Source: Lysinibacillus xylanilyticus (lineage in GTDB: Bacteria; Bacillota; Bacilli; Bacillales_A; Planococcaceae). From it: a stretch of 64,000 nucleotides of DNA. The stretch spans positions 124,001 to 188,000 of the forward strand of contig NZ_LFXJ01000008.1 in assembly GCF_001183605.1 (NCBI RefSeq). The letters are read 5' to 3'. The notes beneath the pieces are model-generated. The model saw only the letters and a list, made by a program, of their open reading frames with translations. It did no database searches and was not told the DNA's origin. A program made the position numbers and the translations under genes. Below, piece by piece: positions 1-8,302 of the stretch (within the stretch, counting starts at the first letter, position 1; every line of letters begins with the position of its first letter).

Positions 1-1104
1 ATAAGTTCTACACCGACTAAGAGTACAGACATTGCATTTTTAGCTTATACGAGTGGTACAACAGGCAATCCAAAGGCAGCTGTTCATACACATAGCTGGG
101 GTTATGCGCACTTACGAACTACTGCTCCAAATTGGTTAGGTGTACAAGAAGGTGACATTGTTTGGGCTACAGCAGCTCCAGGATGGCAAAAATGGATTTG
201 GAGCCCGTTCCTTGCTACTTTAGGAAGTGGTGCAACAGCATTTGTTTACAAAGGTCACTTTGATGCGGCGACATACCTTGCATTGCTTGAAAAATTCAAT
301 ATTAATGTTCTGTGTTGCACACCGACCGAATACAGATTTATGGCAGGTCTTGAAAATTTGCAAGACTTCAATTTAAGTACAATACGTCAGGCTGTGTCAG
401 CAGGTGAACCTTTAAATAGTGAAGTGATAAAAGTATTTTCCGAGGTCTTTAATTTACAAGTACGAGATGGTTATGGACAAACAGAGAATACATTACTTGT
501 TGGTACAATGGTAGGGATGGAGGCTAGAATGGGCTCAATGGGCAAACCTACTCCGGGTAATACTGTTGAAATTATCAATGATTTTGGAAATCCTACTGCA
601 ATTGGAGAAGTTGGGGATATTGCTGTACACTGTGAAACACCCGCTTTGTTTAAGAAATATTTAAACGATCCGGAACGTACAAATATACAGTTTAGAGGAG
701 ATTGGTATATTACTGGAGATCGTGCATATAAAGATGAAGATGGGTATTTTTGGTTTGAAGGACGTGGCGATGATGTCATCATTTCGTCTGGGTATACGAT
801 TGGCCCATTTGAGGTAGAAGATGCATTAATGAAGCATCCAGCAGTAAAAGAAACTGCTGTTGTGGCGAGTCCAGATGGAATTCGTGGAAATCTAGTAAAG
901 GCATTTGTTGTGCTCTCTGATGGAGTAGTTGGAGATGAAGCACTTATAAAAAAACTACAAAGCCATGTAAAAACTTTAACAGCCCCTTATAAATATCCTC
1001 GTGCAATCGAGTTTGTAACTGAGCTACCAAAGACTTCATCAGGCAAAATTCGCCGTGTCGAATTACGTGAACAAGAAAAAATCCATTATATCAATCATCA
1101 TTAA
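1..1104 (+). CDS. Acyl-CoA synthetase (AMP-forming), 5' truncated by window edge
   Basis: The reading frame is open from base 1, so the gene starts outside the window; 367 residues are visible. The product activates a carboxylic acid to its acyl-CoA through an acyl-adenylate. Visible family motifs are the ATP-binding loop YTSGTTGNPK (visible residues 16-25), YGQTE (158-162), the WYITGD/GRGDD hinge region, and PKTSSGKIRR near the C-terminus with the usual catalytic lysine. The sequence resembles medium-chain acyl-CoA synthetases or acetyl-CoA synthetase-like enzymes more than long-chain ligases. The substrate cannot be told from sequence. It ends in its own terminator and is not obviously linked to sppA. 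Confidence 0.88.
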   Translation: MSSTPTKSTDIAFLAYTSGTTGNPKAAVHTHSWGYAHLRTTAPNWLGVQEGDIVWATAAPGWQKWIWSPFLATLGSGATAFVYKGHFDAATYLALLEKFNINVLCCTPTEYRFMAGLENLQDFNLSTIRQAVSAGEPLNSEVIKVFSEVFNLQVRDGYGQTENTLLVGTMVGMEARMGSMGKPTPGNTVEIINDFGNPTAIGEVGDIAVHCETPALFKKYLNDPERTNIQFRGDWYITGDRAYKDEDGYFWFEGRGDDVIISSGYTIGPFEVEDALMKHPAVKETAVVASPDGIRGNLVKAFVVLSDGVVGDEALIKKLQSHVKTLTAPYKYPRAIEFVTELPKTSSGKIRRVELREQEKIHYINHH

Positions 1105-1125
1105 TTTCCTAGGAAATAATGTCGA

Positions 1126-1168
1126 AAATCAAAGTTCCTGCTTTTTTATGAACTTTGATTTTTTTTAT
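1126..1168 (+). terminator. Rho-independent terminator after acyl-CoA synthetase gene
   Basis: A 12-bp stem, AAATCAAAGTTC (1126-1137) with GAACTTTGATTT (1150-1161), is followed by a run of T. Confidence 0.9.
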
Positions 1169-1310
1169 GAAATTAGGTAATGTAATATAGGTTGAATAGG
1201 TTAAAGCAATAGTATTGGCTCATCACCGTGATAAGACCACATTATTATTGCGATAAATATGAAACAAATTAGGGTATCAATCGTATTACGTTATGAGGAG
1301 GCGGAATGGT

Positions 1311-2324
1311 ATGAATGGTAAAAGGTGGGCCGCTTTAATAATTGCAGGTGTACTATTAGTGTTTTCATTAGGAATCAACACTATTTTTGCAATATTTAAA
1401 TCGGATTTCTTTAGCAATTTTGATAGCTTGGTAGCTGGAAATGACTTGACGGTAATGGAAGAGGTTAAAGAAAGTGGCGATATGGATAAACGTATTGCAT
1501 ACTTAAAGGTCGATGGTACGATTCAAGATGTTGGCTCAAGTACAGTATGGCAAGCAGTTTCTTATGATCATCAATTTTTATTAAATCAATTAGATAATAT
1601 TTTATATGATCAAACTGTGGAAGGTATCGTCTTAAGTGTTAATTCACCAGGTGGCGGAGTAAAGGAATCAGCAGAAATTTATAAAAAGCTTTTGAAAATT
1701 AAAGAAGAGCGACAAATTCCAATCTATGTTTCTATGGATTCGATGGCAGCTTCAGGTGGTTATTACATTTCAGCACCTGCAGATAAAATATTTGCGCAAC
1801 GTGATACAATTACAGGTTCGATTGGTGTCATTATGCAATCTATTAATTATCAGGCGTTAGCGGAAAAAGTCGGTATTAAATATGAAACGTTTAAATCAGG
1901 TGAACATAAAGATATGCTTAGCCCAATGCGTGAAGTGACACCGGAAGAGCGTGCTATGATGCAAGACATGATTAATGAAACTTATCAGGAATTCGTTAAT
2001 ATTGTAGCAAAAGGGCGTAATATGTCTGAAGCCGATGTGAAAAAAGTTGCCGATGGTCGAATTCTTAGTGGTAAGAAGGCTCTTGAAGCAGGCTTAGTAG
2101 ATGAGCTTGGCGATGAGGAAGCAACAATTGCTGCACTGCGTAAAGACTTTGGTTTAGAGGACGCAGAATTATTTGAGTATTCATATGATGTGGGTGGCTG
2201 GCAATCATATGTTGGTATGAAGATTGGATCAATGTTTGGTCCTTCAGCAGAGGAAAAAATGCTGATGAAAATTATGGCAGATTATAAAGCGCCAAAAATG
2301 ATGTACTTATATGGCGAAAACTAA
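1311..2324 (+). CDS. sppA: Signal peptide peptidase SppA (S49 family)
   Basis: Membrane-bound serine protease that degrades signal peptides left after secretion. An N-terminal hydrophobic segment (about residues 6-30) anchors it, followed by a ClpP-like S49 domain. The catalytic pair is visible as Ser148 in SMAASGGYY and Lys200 in GEHKDM, close to S147/K199 reported for B. subtilis SppA. The oxyanion segment SPGGGVKES is present. An ATG at 1293 is in frame, but the AGGAGG ribosome binding site lies inside that extension, so the ATG at 1311 is preferred (337 aa). The RDD protein gene follows after 12 bases and is probably co-transcribed, as in B. subtilis (sppA-yteJ). Confidence 0.92.
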   Translation: MNGKRWAALIIAGVLLVFSLGINTIFAIFKSDFFSNFDSLVAGNDLTVMEEVKESGDMDKRIAYLKVDGTIQDVGSSTVWQAVSYDHQFLLNQLDNILYDQTVEGIVLSVNSPGGGVKESAEIYKKLLKIKEERQIPIYVSMDSMAASGGYYISAPADKIFAQRDTITGSIGVIMQSINYQALAEKVGIKYETFKSGEHKDMLSPMREVTPEERAMMQDMINETYQEFVNIVAKGRNMSEADVKKVADGRILSGKKALEAGLVDELGDEEATIAALRKDFGLEDAELFEYSYDVGGWQSYVGMKIGSMFGPSAEEKMLMKIMADYKAPKMMYLYGEN

Positions 2325-2336
2325 GGAGGGAGTACA

Positions 2337-2954
2337 ATGACAAACAATGAAATTGTTATGCAAGGTTCACCCTCTATGGAGAATGCCTTCCTAATAGATA
2401 AGCCAATTACGAATAAAAATTATGCGTTAAAAACGGCAGGCTTTTGGATACGTTTTTGGGCATTTTTATTAGACGGATTCGTTATTACAGCTGTAGGTGG
2501 AATTCTCGTCAACCCAATTTTTTATTTAATGGATTGGTCATTATCTGAAACAGTATGGTATGCACCAATTTCGATTATTTCCGCTATACTTTATTACAGT
2601 TATTTCGTATTAATGGCGAAATTTTTCGGGCAAACATTAGGGAAAATGATATTTGGATTACGTGTTATTTCATTAAAGCATGAGAAACTGACTTGGTCAG
2701 ATGTGTTATTCCGTGATTGGATAGGGCGTATCATCAACAGCATTTTTATGCCACTTTATATTCTTGTAGGCATTTTACCAAACAATCAAGGTTTACATGA
2801 TTATTTCGCGGATACAACAGTCGTTCATGAAAAAGTTTATATTGAAAAAGATATTGTGCAACCATCTTTGCCAATTAAAGAGGAAAAGACTGAATCTGTA
2901 CCTCTAGAGGAAAACCCAGAACCTGAAAAGCTAGAGGGAAAAAACGAAGAATAA
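2337..2954 (+). CDS. yteJ: RDD-family membrane protein (YteJ-like)
   Basis: Integral membrane protein of 205 aa with the RDD domain: the Arg of GFWIRFWAFLLDG near residue 38 and further conserved segments such as GQTLGKMIFGLRV. Three hydrophobic segments are seen at about residues 40-60, 75-97 and 135-152. The last 35 residues are hydrophilic and rich in Glu and Pro. The biochemical role of RDD proteins of this type is not settled; its place behind sppA suggests a role linked to the membrane protease. GGAGGG lies just before the start. Confidence 0.85.
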   Translation: MTNNEIVMQGSPSMENAFLIDKPITNKNYALKTAGFWIRFWAFLLDGFVITAVGGILVNPIFYLMDWSLSETVWYAPISIISAILYYSYFVLMAKFFGQTLGKMIFGLRVISLKHEKLTWSDVLFRDWIGRIINSIFMPLYILVGILPNNQGLHDYFADTTVVHEKVYIEKDIVQPSLPIKEEKTESVPLEENPEPEKLEGKNEE

Positions 2955-2959
2955 TGGCT

Positions 2960-2998
2960 AGAGCTGTCTCATTATTTAGAGACAGCTCTTTATTTTTG
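2960..2998 (+). terminator. Terminator of the sppA-yteJ operon
   Basis: An 11-bp perfect stem, AGAGCTGTCTC (2960-2970) with GAGACAGCTCT (2979-2989), is followed by TTATTTTT. Confidence 0.9.
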
Positions 2999-3010
2999 TG
3001 ATGATAGTGG

Positions 3011-3108
3011 TGATTGATGGAGCTAGGGTGATTAGTGTCACAGAGCGCAAGTGAAGCTGCTCATCGGGACACCCTAAGGAAAGCACCCAGTCAGAACGGA
3101 AATCAACC
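3011..3108 (+). repeat. Family-1 dispersed repeat, decayed copy
   Basis: The left end TGATTGATGGAGC and right end CACCCAGTCAGAACGGAAAT match the ends of the better-preserved copies at 4952-5331 and 49641-49867. The interior keeps only GCGCAAGTGAAGCTGCTCATCGG-like remnants. The rest of the yteJ-tpx gap shows only the tpx promoter. Confidence 0.7.
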
Positions 3109-3214
3109 TTACATTATGGTGAAGAGCATGGAAAATGGTGCAACCTTAAGCAAACATGGCTGAACAAGTTAGAAAGATTATTTTTTCAAAACTAATTTTA
3201 ACAAGCTGTCTTAG

Positions 3215-3244
3215 TTGCAATTAATTCCCTCCATTTAGTAATAT
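3215..3244 (+). promoter_or_regulatory. Probable sigma-A promoter of tpx
   Basis: TTGCAA (3215-3220) and TAATAT (3239-3244) are separated by 18 bases, about 30 bases before the start codon. Both boxes depart from consensus, so this is a moderate call. Confidence 0.45.
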
Positions 3245-3275
3245 TATGTACATATGAAGATTAGGAGGCGTTTAT

Positions 3276-3779
3276 ATGGCACAAGTAACATTTAAAAATG
3301 GTCCAGTAACACTTGTAGGTAACGAAGTAAAAGTTGGAGACAAAGCACCAGGCTTTACTGTATTAGCGAATGATTTATCACCTGTTACATTAAAAGATTC
3401 AGAGGGTAAAATTCGCTTATTTAGCGTTGTACCATCATTAGATACTGGTGTTTGCGATGCACAAACACGTCGTTTTAATGAAGAAGCAGCAAACTTAGGT
3501 GACAATGTAGTTATCTATACGGTATCTGTTGACCTTCCATTTGCTCAAAAACGTTGGTGTGGTGCAGCAGGTATTGATGCTGTTCAAACAGTATCAGATC
3601 ACCGTGACCTTTCATTTGGTGAAGCATACGGTGTCTACATCCAAGAATTACGCCTTCTAACGCGTGCGGTGTTTGTTGTAGATGCAAATGACAAAGTAAC
3701 ATATGTGGAATATGTTACTGAAGCAACAGACCATCCAAACTATGAAGCGGCAATTGCAGCTGTCAAAGCACTAGCATAA
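3276..3779 (+). CDS. tpx: Thiol peroxidase Tpx
   Basis: Atypical 2-Cys peroxiredoxin that reduces hydrogen peroxide and alkyl hydroperoxides in the cytoplasm using thioredoxin. The length (167 aa) is normal. The peroxidatic Cys60 sits in [19 protein letters not shown] and the resolving Cys95 in [14 protein letters not shown] lies 6-11 bases before the ATG. It is upstream of ytxK as in B. subtilis, but a hairpin separates the two, so transcription of ytxK may be partly attenuated. Confidence 0.95.
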   Translation: MAQVTFKNGPVTLVGNEVKVGDKAPGFTVLANDLSPVTLKDSEGKIRLFSVVPSLDTGVCDAQTRRFNEEAANLGDNVVIYTVSVDLPFAQKRWCGAAGIDAVQTVSDHRDLSFGEAYGVYIQELRLLTRAVFVVDANDKVTYVEYVTEATDHPNYEAAIAAVKALA

Positions 3780-3811
3780 TTTATTGATTTTAGGCTAAGA
3801 TATTACTAGAC

Positions 3812-3847
3812 AAAGGAGCTGTGACAAGTTTTTGTCACGGCTCCTTT
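3812..3847 (+). terminator. Hairpin after tpx
   Basis: AAAGGAGC-T-GTGACA pairs with TGTCAC-G-GCTCCTTT. The stem is strong, but the T-run is short, so read-through into ytxK is possible. Confidence 0.65.
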
Positions 3848-3868
3848 CTGCGTGAAAGGAAGTTGTGT

Positions 3869-4798
3869 ATGGAAAATATCGAAAAGTTATTTGGTATGCT
3901 AAATGAACATGCTGAAAAGATAGAAAAAGAACATAATGTTACATTGCTAGAGGGTACTTTAGATGGCTTAGAGGCATGGCTAGATGGGGAAGTTGATTTT
4001 TCACAAGATGGTGCTACAAAGGAAGATGTGCGCAAAGCGATTCAAATTGCTGTTTTAAAGGGGATGCGAAAAGGATCTCAGCCGAATCACCAAATGACAC
4101 CTGATACTCTTGGCTTATTAGTTGGTTATTTTGTGGAGCAACTATTTGCAGATCGTCTAGAAGCAGAAAAAATTTCTATATTAGATCCAGCGGTAGGTAC
4201 AGGAAATTTACTATTAACAGTTATGAATTTATTAGACGAAAAAATAGAAGCAACAGGTGTAGAGGTTGATGAGCTACTTATTCGTATAGCTGCTGCTACA
4301 GCTGATTTGACAGAGCAGCCAGTTTCCTTATTCCGTCAAGATGCTTTACAAGATTTATTAGTAAATCCTGCAGATGCTATTGTTTGTGATTTACCGGTCG
4401 GGTATTACCCGAATGAAGATGTCGCATTAGATTATGAACTATGCGCTTCAGAAGGAATGAGTTATGCACATCACTTATTTATTGAGCAGTCCATTAATTA
4501 CACGAAGGATGGAGGCTACTTATTTTTCTTAGCACCAACCCATCTTTTTGAGTCTGAGCAGTCGAAACAACTGCATAAATACATTCAAAAGCATGCATGG
4601 ATTCAAGCAATTATTCAATTACCTGATACAATGTTCGCCAATAAAGCACTTGAAAAGAGCATTGTCATTTTGCAAAAGCAAGGTAAGGAATTCAAAGCTC
4701 CAAAAGAGGTACTGTTAGCAAAAGTACCAAACATGCAAAATAAACCAGCTCTTGCTATGTTCTTTGAAAAAGTAAAGATGTGGCAAGAAGGAAGATAA
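3869..4798 (+). CDS. ytxK: Class I SAM-dependent methyltransferase, N6-adenine DNA methylase-like (YtxK)
   Basis: Protein of 309 aa with a HsdM-like N-terminal region and an AdoMet-binding motif ILDPAVGTGNLL (about residues 104-115). The catalytic motif, usually (N/D)PPY, is here DLPVGYYP (174-181), so it is altered. The family is conserved next to tpx in Bacillus. No restriction subunit or specificity subunit is nearby, so it is unlikely to be a restriction-modification enzyme; its substrate is unknown. The ATG at 3869 follows AAAGGAAG; an in-frame GTG at 3821 lies in the tpx hairpin and is rejected. In B. subtilis ackA follows this gene; here a repeat element follows instead. Confidence 0.82.
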   Translation: MENIEKLFGMLNEHAEKIEKEHNVTLLEGTLDGLEAWLDGEVDFSQDGATKEDVRKAIQIAVLKGMRKGSQPNHQMTPDTLGLLVGYFVEQLFADRLEAEKISILDPAVGTGNLLLTVMNLLDEKIEATGVEVDELLIRIAAATADLTEQPVSLFRQDALQDLLVNPADAIVCDLPVGYYPNEDVALDYELCASEGMSYAHHLFIEQSINYTKDGGYLFFLAPTHLFESEQSKQLHKYIQKHAWIQAIIQLPDTMFANKALEKSIVILQKQGKEFKAPKEVLLAKVPNMQNKPALAMFFEKVKMWQEGR

Positions 4799-4802
4799 GT
4801 AT

Positions 4803-4834
4803 AAAAGGTATCCGAAATAGGATACCTTTTAGTT
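4803..4834 (+). terminator. ytxK terminator, left member of a terminator pair
   Basis: AAAAGGTATCC (4803-4813) pairs with GGATACCTTTT (4820-4830). The same 11-bp stem recurs at 5583-5610 on the far side of a family-1 repeat. Confidence 0.88.
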
Positions 4835-4951
4835 TGCCTATAAATAATGCGTACCAATAAACTACTGTTGATTTTCTCCGAATAAACATTATCGCTGAAG
4901 CTTCGTTTTATCATTAAGTGGCACACTAGAAGATACACGCTTAGTGCATTG

Positions 4952-5331
4952 GTTGATTGGAGTGGAGACTGGGCGACTCCTTGGGGATCAGCGAATAGAG
5001 GAACGAAGGCTAAAACCATCACATCCTGTGATAACGCCTTCGTGACCAACTTCGGTGCTGCTGCTGTCGCTTCGTTGCACTACGCTTTCGCACAGAATGA
5101 ACCCCTTTTGCTGCCGCTTCGCTTTCGCGCAAAAAACATCTGTTGGCCCGAGACCCTGGAGCGCAAGCGAAGCGGCTCATCGGACGCCCCCAGGAAGCTC
5201 TGCTCTGCGCGAAAGCGAAGCGACAGCTACAAATGTTTTATCAGTGCGAAAGCAAGCGACAGCAACAAATGTTTTCTGTAGCGAAAGCGAAGCGGCAGCA
5301 ACAAAGCGCCCAGTCGGAACGGAAATCAACC
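4952..5331 (+). repeat. Family-1 dispersed repeat, full-length copy
   Basis: The left end GTTGATTGGAGTGGAGACTG and right end GCCCAGTCGGAACGGAAATC form an imperfect inverted repeat. The left arm carries reversed 36-bp-type words (TGTCGCTTCG...CTTTCGC) and the right arm carries forward ones (GCGAAAGCGAAGCG), so the whole element is a long imperfect palindrome. A nested two-stem module lies at 5004-5042: CGAAGGC/GCCTTCG outside, ATCACA/TGTGAT inside. The reading frames across it are by-products of the repeat and have no ribosome binding sites. Outside the element, the ytxK-uspA gap shows only the two terminators. Confidence 0.85.
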
Positions 5332-5580
5332 CCCTCGTTTTTGCAGGGACTTGTGCAAAAGGGAAGTGTAGAAAACGCTAGATGAAACCCTATTAAAGAT
5401 TTGATTATTTACTAGGCAAGACTCATCATAGAGAAAAACGGGAAAGTTTTGACACTCCTCTCAAAGTGCTAAGTCTATAGTTTCCGATTGTCAAATCACT
5501 GTATGGTGTAGAACCATTGATTTTAGCCTTATTTAATAAGACACATTATTTTCAAAGTCATAATAGTTTTTCAACAATAA

Positions 5581-5612
5581 GAAAAAGGTATCCAGTTTTG
5601 GATACCTTTTAT
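5581..5612 (-). terminator. Terminator of the universal stress protein gene, right member of a pair
   Basis: AAAAGGTATCC (5583-5593) pairs with GGATACCTTTT (5600-5610). It lies just after the minus-strand stop codon and matches the ytxK terminator stem exactly, with a different loop. Confidence 0.88.
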
Positions 5613-5623
5613 GTTAGACAAAA

Positions 5624-6073
5624 TTAATTTTCAGGTGTACGGATTACAAGTACGTCACATTTAGCTGAGCGTACAATTGCTTCAGATACTGAACCGATAA
5701 GGAAGCGTTCTACTGCATTTAGACCAGTTGCACCACAGATGATTAAGTCTGCGTCTACAATTTTAGAAAGTTCTTTTGTGATAATGTTTTTTGGTGAGCC
5801 GTATTCAATTACAAGGTTAACATTTGTTAAGCCTTCTTCTTCAGCTTGTTTTTTGTAACCATTTAATAGCTCTTCAGAGAATGCTTGCGCGCGCTCAGCA
5901 ATTGAACGATCATATGCTTCGATTGCAGCGAATGAACGCGTGTCAATAACATTTACTAAATTCAATACAGCACCTTCGTTACGTTTTGCTACGTCAATCG
6001 ATTTACGGAAAGCGTACTCAGCTTCCTTAGAACCGTCTACTGCAACTACAATGCTTTTATATTTATTAGCCAT
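5624..6073 (-). CDS. Universal stress protein (UspA family)
   Basis: Small cytoplasmic protein of 149 aa with a single Usp domain. The ATP-binding signature G-2x-G-9x-G(S/T) is present as G114, G117, G127-S128 in CGATGLNAVERFLIGSVSE, and the N-terminal strand IVVAVDGSKEAE has the usual Asp. This places it in the ATP-binding branch of the family. These proteins act in stress survival, but the precise role is not known. Its ribosome binding site is GGGAGGT upstream of the ATG. It faces ytxK across a family-1 repeat. Confidence 0.92.
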   Translation of the reverse strand: MANKYKSIVVAVDGSKEAEYAFRKSIDVAKRNEGAVLNLVNVIDTRSFAAIEAYDRSIAERAQAFSEELLNGYKKQAEEEGLTNVNLVIEYGSPKNIITKELSKIVDADLIICGATGLNAVERFLIGSVSEAIVRSAKCDVLVIRTPEN

Positions 6074-6103
6074 TTGAATTACCTCCCAGATTTGTATATG
6101 TTG

Positions 6104-6112
6104 ATTATACCA
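6104..6112 (-). promoter_or_regulatory. Extended -10 promoter of the universal stress protein gene
   Basis: On the minus strand, TGGTATAAT is a perfect extended -10 element about 31 bases before the ATG. No good -35 box is visible, which fits an extended -10 promoter. The rest of the 400-base gap to ald holds the ald promoter region and otherwise AT-rich sequence. Confidence 0.5.
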
Positions 6113-6381
6113 AATGATTTTCTAAAGGAAATACTTTCCGGAAGAAAAAATGTGAATAAGTGAAGGCATTTACAGTCACAAACAATATAAATATTACAAT
6201 CACATGCATATTTTTTGTTACTAACGTGGCATTCTCCAGAAAATCTATTATCGATCGAGAATAAGCTTATATTTTTGCATGTTGGAAAATTACAACCTCG
6301 TTAATAGGAAAAAATATCATTGTTAGAATGTTAGGAATTTTATCTATTATTATTTTAATTAAAGCATTTTTTGTTTATGTT

Positions 6382-6410
6382 TGGTAATATGGAGATGCAA
6401 GGGGTGCATC
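6382..6410 (+). promoter_or_regulatory. Probable ald promoter with adjacent palindrome
   Basis: TGGTAATAT (6382-6390) is an extended -10 element. GATGCA (6394-6399) and TGCATC (6405-6410) form an inverted repeat at the expected transcription start and could be an operator. No regulator can be named from sequence. Confidence 0.4.
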
Positions 6411-6473
6411 AATACATCGAAGAGTATGTAACAAAATGTGCTTATTTTTTGGTAATGGAAGGGGATAGGGAAG

Positions 6474-7589
6474 ATGAAGGTTGGTATTCCAAAAGAGATT
6501 AAAAACAATGAAAATCGTGTAGCCATGACACCAGCGGGGGTTGTTACATTAACAAATGCAGGTCATGAAGTGTACATTGAATCTGGAGCAGGTTTAGGCT
6601 CAAGCTTTACAGATGCCGACTATGTTGCTGCAGGTGCTCATATTGTTGAGACAGCAAAAGAAGCATGGGCACAAGAAATGATTATGAAAGTAAAGGAACC
6701 CGTAGCATCAGAATACGATTACTTCTATGAAGGTCAAATCTTATTTACTTATTTACACTTAGCGCCAGAGCTTGAATTAACGCAGGCACTTTTAAATAAA
6801 AAAGTTGTAGGCATTGCATATGAAACAGTACAATTAGCAAATGGCTCCCTACCACTTTTAACACCAATGAGTGAAGTTGCTGGTAAAATGGCAACGCAAA
6901 TTGGTGCGCAATTCTTAGAGAAAAACCATGAAGGTAAAGGTATTTTACTAGGCGGCGTTTCAGGTGTACCACGCGGTAAAGTTACAGTAATCGGTGGCGG
7001 TATAGCTGGAACTAATGCGGCGAAAATAGCTGTCGGGATGGGTGCTGATGTAACGGTTATCGACTTAAGCCCAGAGCGTTTACGTCAATTAGAAGATTTA
7101 TTTGGCCGTGATGTTCAAACATTAATGTCCAACCCTTATAATATTGCAGAATCAGTGAAAAACTCAGATTTAGTAGTTGGGGCAGTTTTAATTCCTGGAG
7201 CTAAAGCGCCGAAGCTTGTTTCTGAGGAAATGATTCAGTCAATGCAACCAGGTTCAGTAGTAGTCGATATTGCTATTGACCAAGGCGGAATTTTTGAGTC
7301 ATCTGATCGAGTGACGACACACGATGATCCAACTTATGTAAAACACGGAGTTGTGCATTATGCAGTAGCAAATATGCCAGGAGCTGTACCACGTACATCA
7401 ACAATTGCTTTAACAAATAATACAATTCCTTATGCACTTCAAATTGCGAATAAGGGTTACAGACAAGCATGTGTTGAAAATGCTGCACTGAAAAAAGGTG
7501 TTAATACTATAGACGGACATCTTGTTTACAAGGCTGTTGCAGATTCTCAAGGTTTGCCATATGTCAATGTTGAGGAATTAATTCAATAA
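6474..7589 (+). CDS. ald: Alanine dehydrogenase
   Basis: Catalyses NAD-dependent oxidative deamination of L-alanine to pyruvate and ammonia, used to grow on alanine and important in sporulation in Bacillus. The length (371 aa) is normal. Visible features: N-terminal [17 protein letters not shown] with the substrate Arg15, Lys74 in MKVKEP, the catalytic His95 in TYLHLA, and the NAD-binding [20 protein letters not shown] around residues 172-191. It is monocistronic, with its own promoter and terminator. Confidence 0.97.
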   Translation: MKVGIPKEIKNNENRVAMTPAGVVTLTNAGHEVYIESGAGLGSSFTDADYVAAGAHIVETAKEAWAQEMIMKVKEPVASEYDYFYEGQILFTYLHLAPELELTQALLNKKVVGIAYETVQLANGSLPLLTPMSEVAGKMATQIGAQFLEKNHEGKGILLGGVSGVPRGKVTVIGGGIAGTNAAKIAVGMGADVTVIDLSPERLRQLEDLFGRDVQTLMSNPYNIAESVKNSDLVVGAVLIPGAKAPKLVSEEMIQSMQPGSVVVDIAIDQGGIFESSDRVTTHDDPTYVKHGVVHYAVANMPGAVPRTSTIALTNNTIPYALQIANKGYRQACVENAALKKGVNTIDGHLVYKAVADSQGLPYVNVEELIQ

Positions 7590-7599
7590 GTAAAATAAC

Positions 7600-7639
7600 A
7601 AAAGGAAGCACCATGTTTCATTATGGTTGCTTCCTTTTA
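7600..7639 (+). terminator. ald terminator, left member of a terminator pair
   Basis: AAAAGGAAGCACCAT pairs with ATGGTTGCTTCCTTTT. A closely similar hairpin lies at 8256-8291, on the far side of repeat sequence. Confidence 0.88.
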
Positions 7640-7674
7640 TGTTGTTGAAAAACTAAGGCTCTTAGCAAAACGAG

Positions 7675-7772
7675 GGTTGATTTCCGTTCAAGGCTACTCG
7701 CTTCATGTGAGCGAACATTGAGCCGCTTCCTCCGCTGCAGCTTCGTTGTCGCACAGACAAAACCTTTTTGCT
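7675..7772 (-). repeat. Family-1 dispersed repeat, partial, reversed
   Basis: It begins with GTTGATTTCCGTTCAAGGCT, the reverse complement of a family-1 right end. It has the variant AGGCTACTCGC also seen in the copy ending at 42710. Remnants of reversed unit sequence (GCTTCGTTGTCGCACAGA) follow. The other end is missing. Confidence 0.7.
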
Positions 7773-7817
7773 ATAAAACGATGTGTCAGAAGATACATGC
7801 TTTGGCAGGTGGATGTC

Positions 7818-7985
7818 GATAAAATTCAGAAGTTGGATGATAAAACGTGAAAGTTAGTCGATAAAATTCAGAAGTTGGGTGATAAAACGTGAAAGTTAGT
7901 CGATAAAATTCAAAAGTTGGGCGATAAAACGTAAAAGTGTTCAGATGAAACTCAAAAGTTAGATGACATTTTGATAAAACGTTTG
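7818..7985. repeat. 21-bp tandem periodic array, 8 units
   Basis: Units begin with GATAAA (later GATGAA and GACATT) at 7818, 7839, 7860, 7881, 7902, 7923, 7944 and 7965, exactly 21 bases apart. The core reads GATAAAA(TTC/CGT)(A/G)AAGTT. The first five alternate between two subtypes (ATTCAGAAGTT and ACGTGAAAGTT), suggesting a 42-bp duplication unit. The same 21-bp consensus recurs at 54116-54240. Confidence 0.85.
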
Positions 7986-7997
7986 TCATGTGAATAA

Positions 7998-8228
7998 GTT
8001 GATTGGTGGAAACTGGGGGCTCCTTGGTGATCAGCAAATAGAGGAACGAAGGCTAAAACCATCACATCCTGTGATAACGCCTTCGTGACCAACTTCGGTG
8101 CTGTTGCTGTCGCTTCGTTGCACTACGCTTTCGCACAGAATGAACCCCTTTTGCTGCCGCTTCGCTTTCGCGCAAAAAACATCTGTTGGCCTGAGGACCT
8201 GCAGCGAAGTGGCTCATCGGACGCCCCC
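7998..8228 (+). repeat. Family-1 dispersed repeat, right end missing
   Basis: The left end GTTGATTGGTGGAAACTGGG and the interior to GGCTCATCGGACGCCCCC match the copy at 4952-5331 almost base for base. The right terminal CCCAG...AAATCAA is absent. The nested two-stem module is intact at 8047-8085. Confidence 0.85.
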
Positions 8229-8255
8229 GTTTTGTCGAAGAGCATACTTGCCACT

Positions 8256-8295
8256 AAAAAAAGGAAGCACCATGTTGGTTGCTTCCTTTTTCTTA
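8256..8295 (-). terminator. Terminator of the M24 peptidase gene, right member of a pair
   Basis: AAAAAGGAAGC (8258-8268) pairs with GCTTCCTTTTT (8281-8291). The stem and part of the loop (ACCATGTT) match the ald terminator. Confidence 0.88.
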
Positions 8296-8302
8296 AATAA
8301 AC

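Noticed and set aside
3869-4798. YtxK as part of a restriction-modification system
   Set aside because: No specificity or nuclease subunit is near, the catalytic motif is altered, and the gene is conserved beside tpx in Bacillus.
4949-5385. Small proteins in the family-1 repeat (also at 8085-8325, 42567-42848 and 49645-49953)
   Set aside because: The similar peptides reflect the shared DNA repeat. The frames cross the inverted arms and have no translation start signals.
6328-6387. 19-residue hydrophobic peptide MLGILSIIILIKAFFVYVW upstream of ald
   Set aside because: No ribosome binding site is present and its end overlaps the probable ald -10 element, so it is likely chance in AT-rich DNA.
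7786-8037. Minus-strand protein with heptapeptide repeats
   Set aside because: The 7-residue period is the 21-bp DNA repeat read as codons. The second array at 54116-54240 has a 20-base step that breaks the frame.
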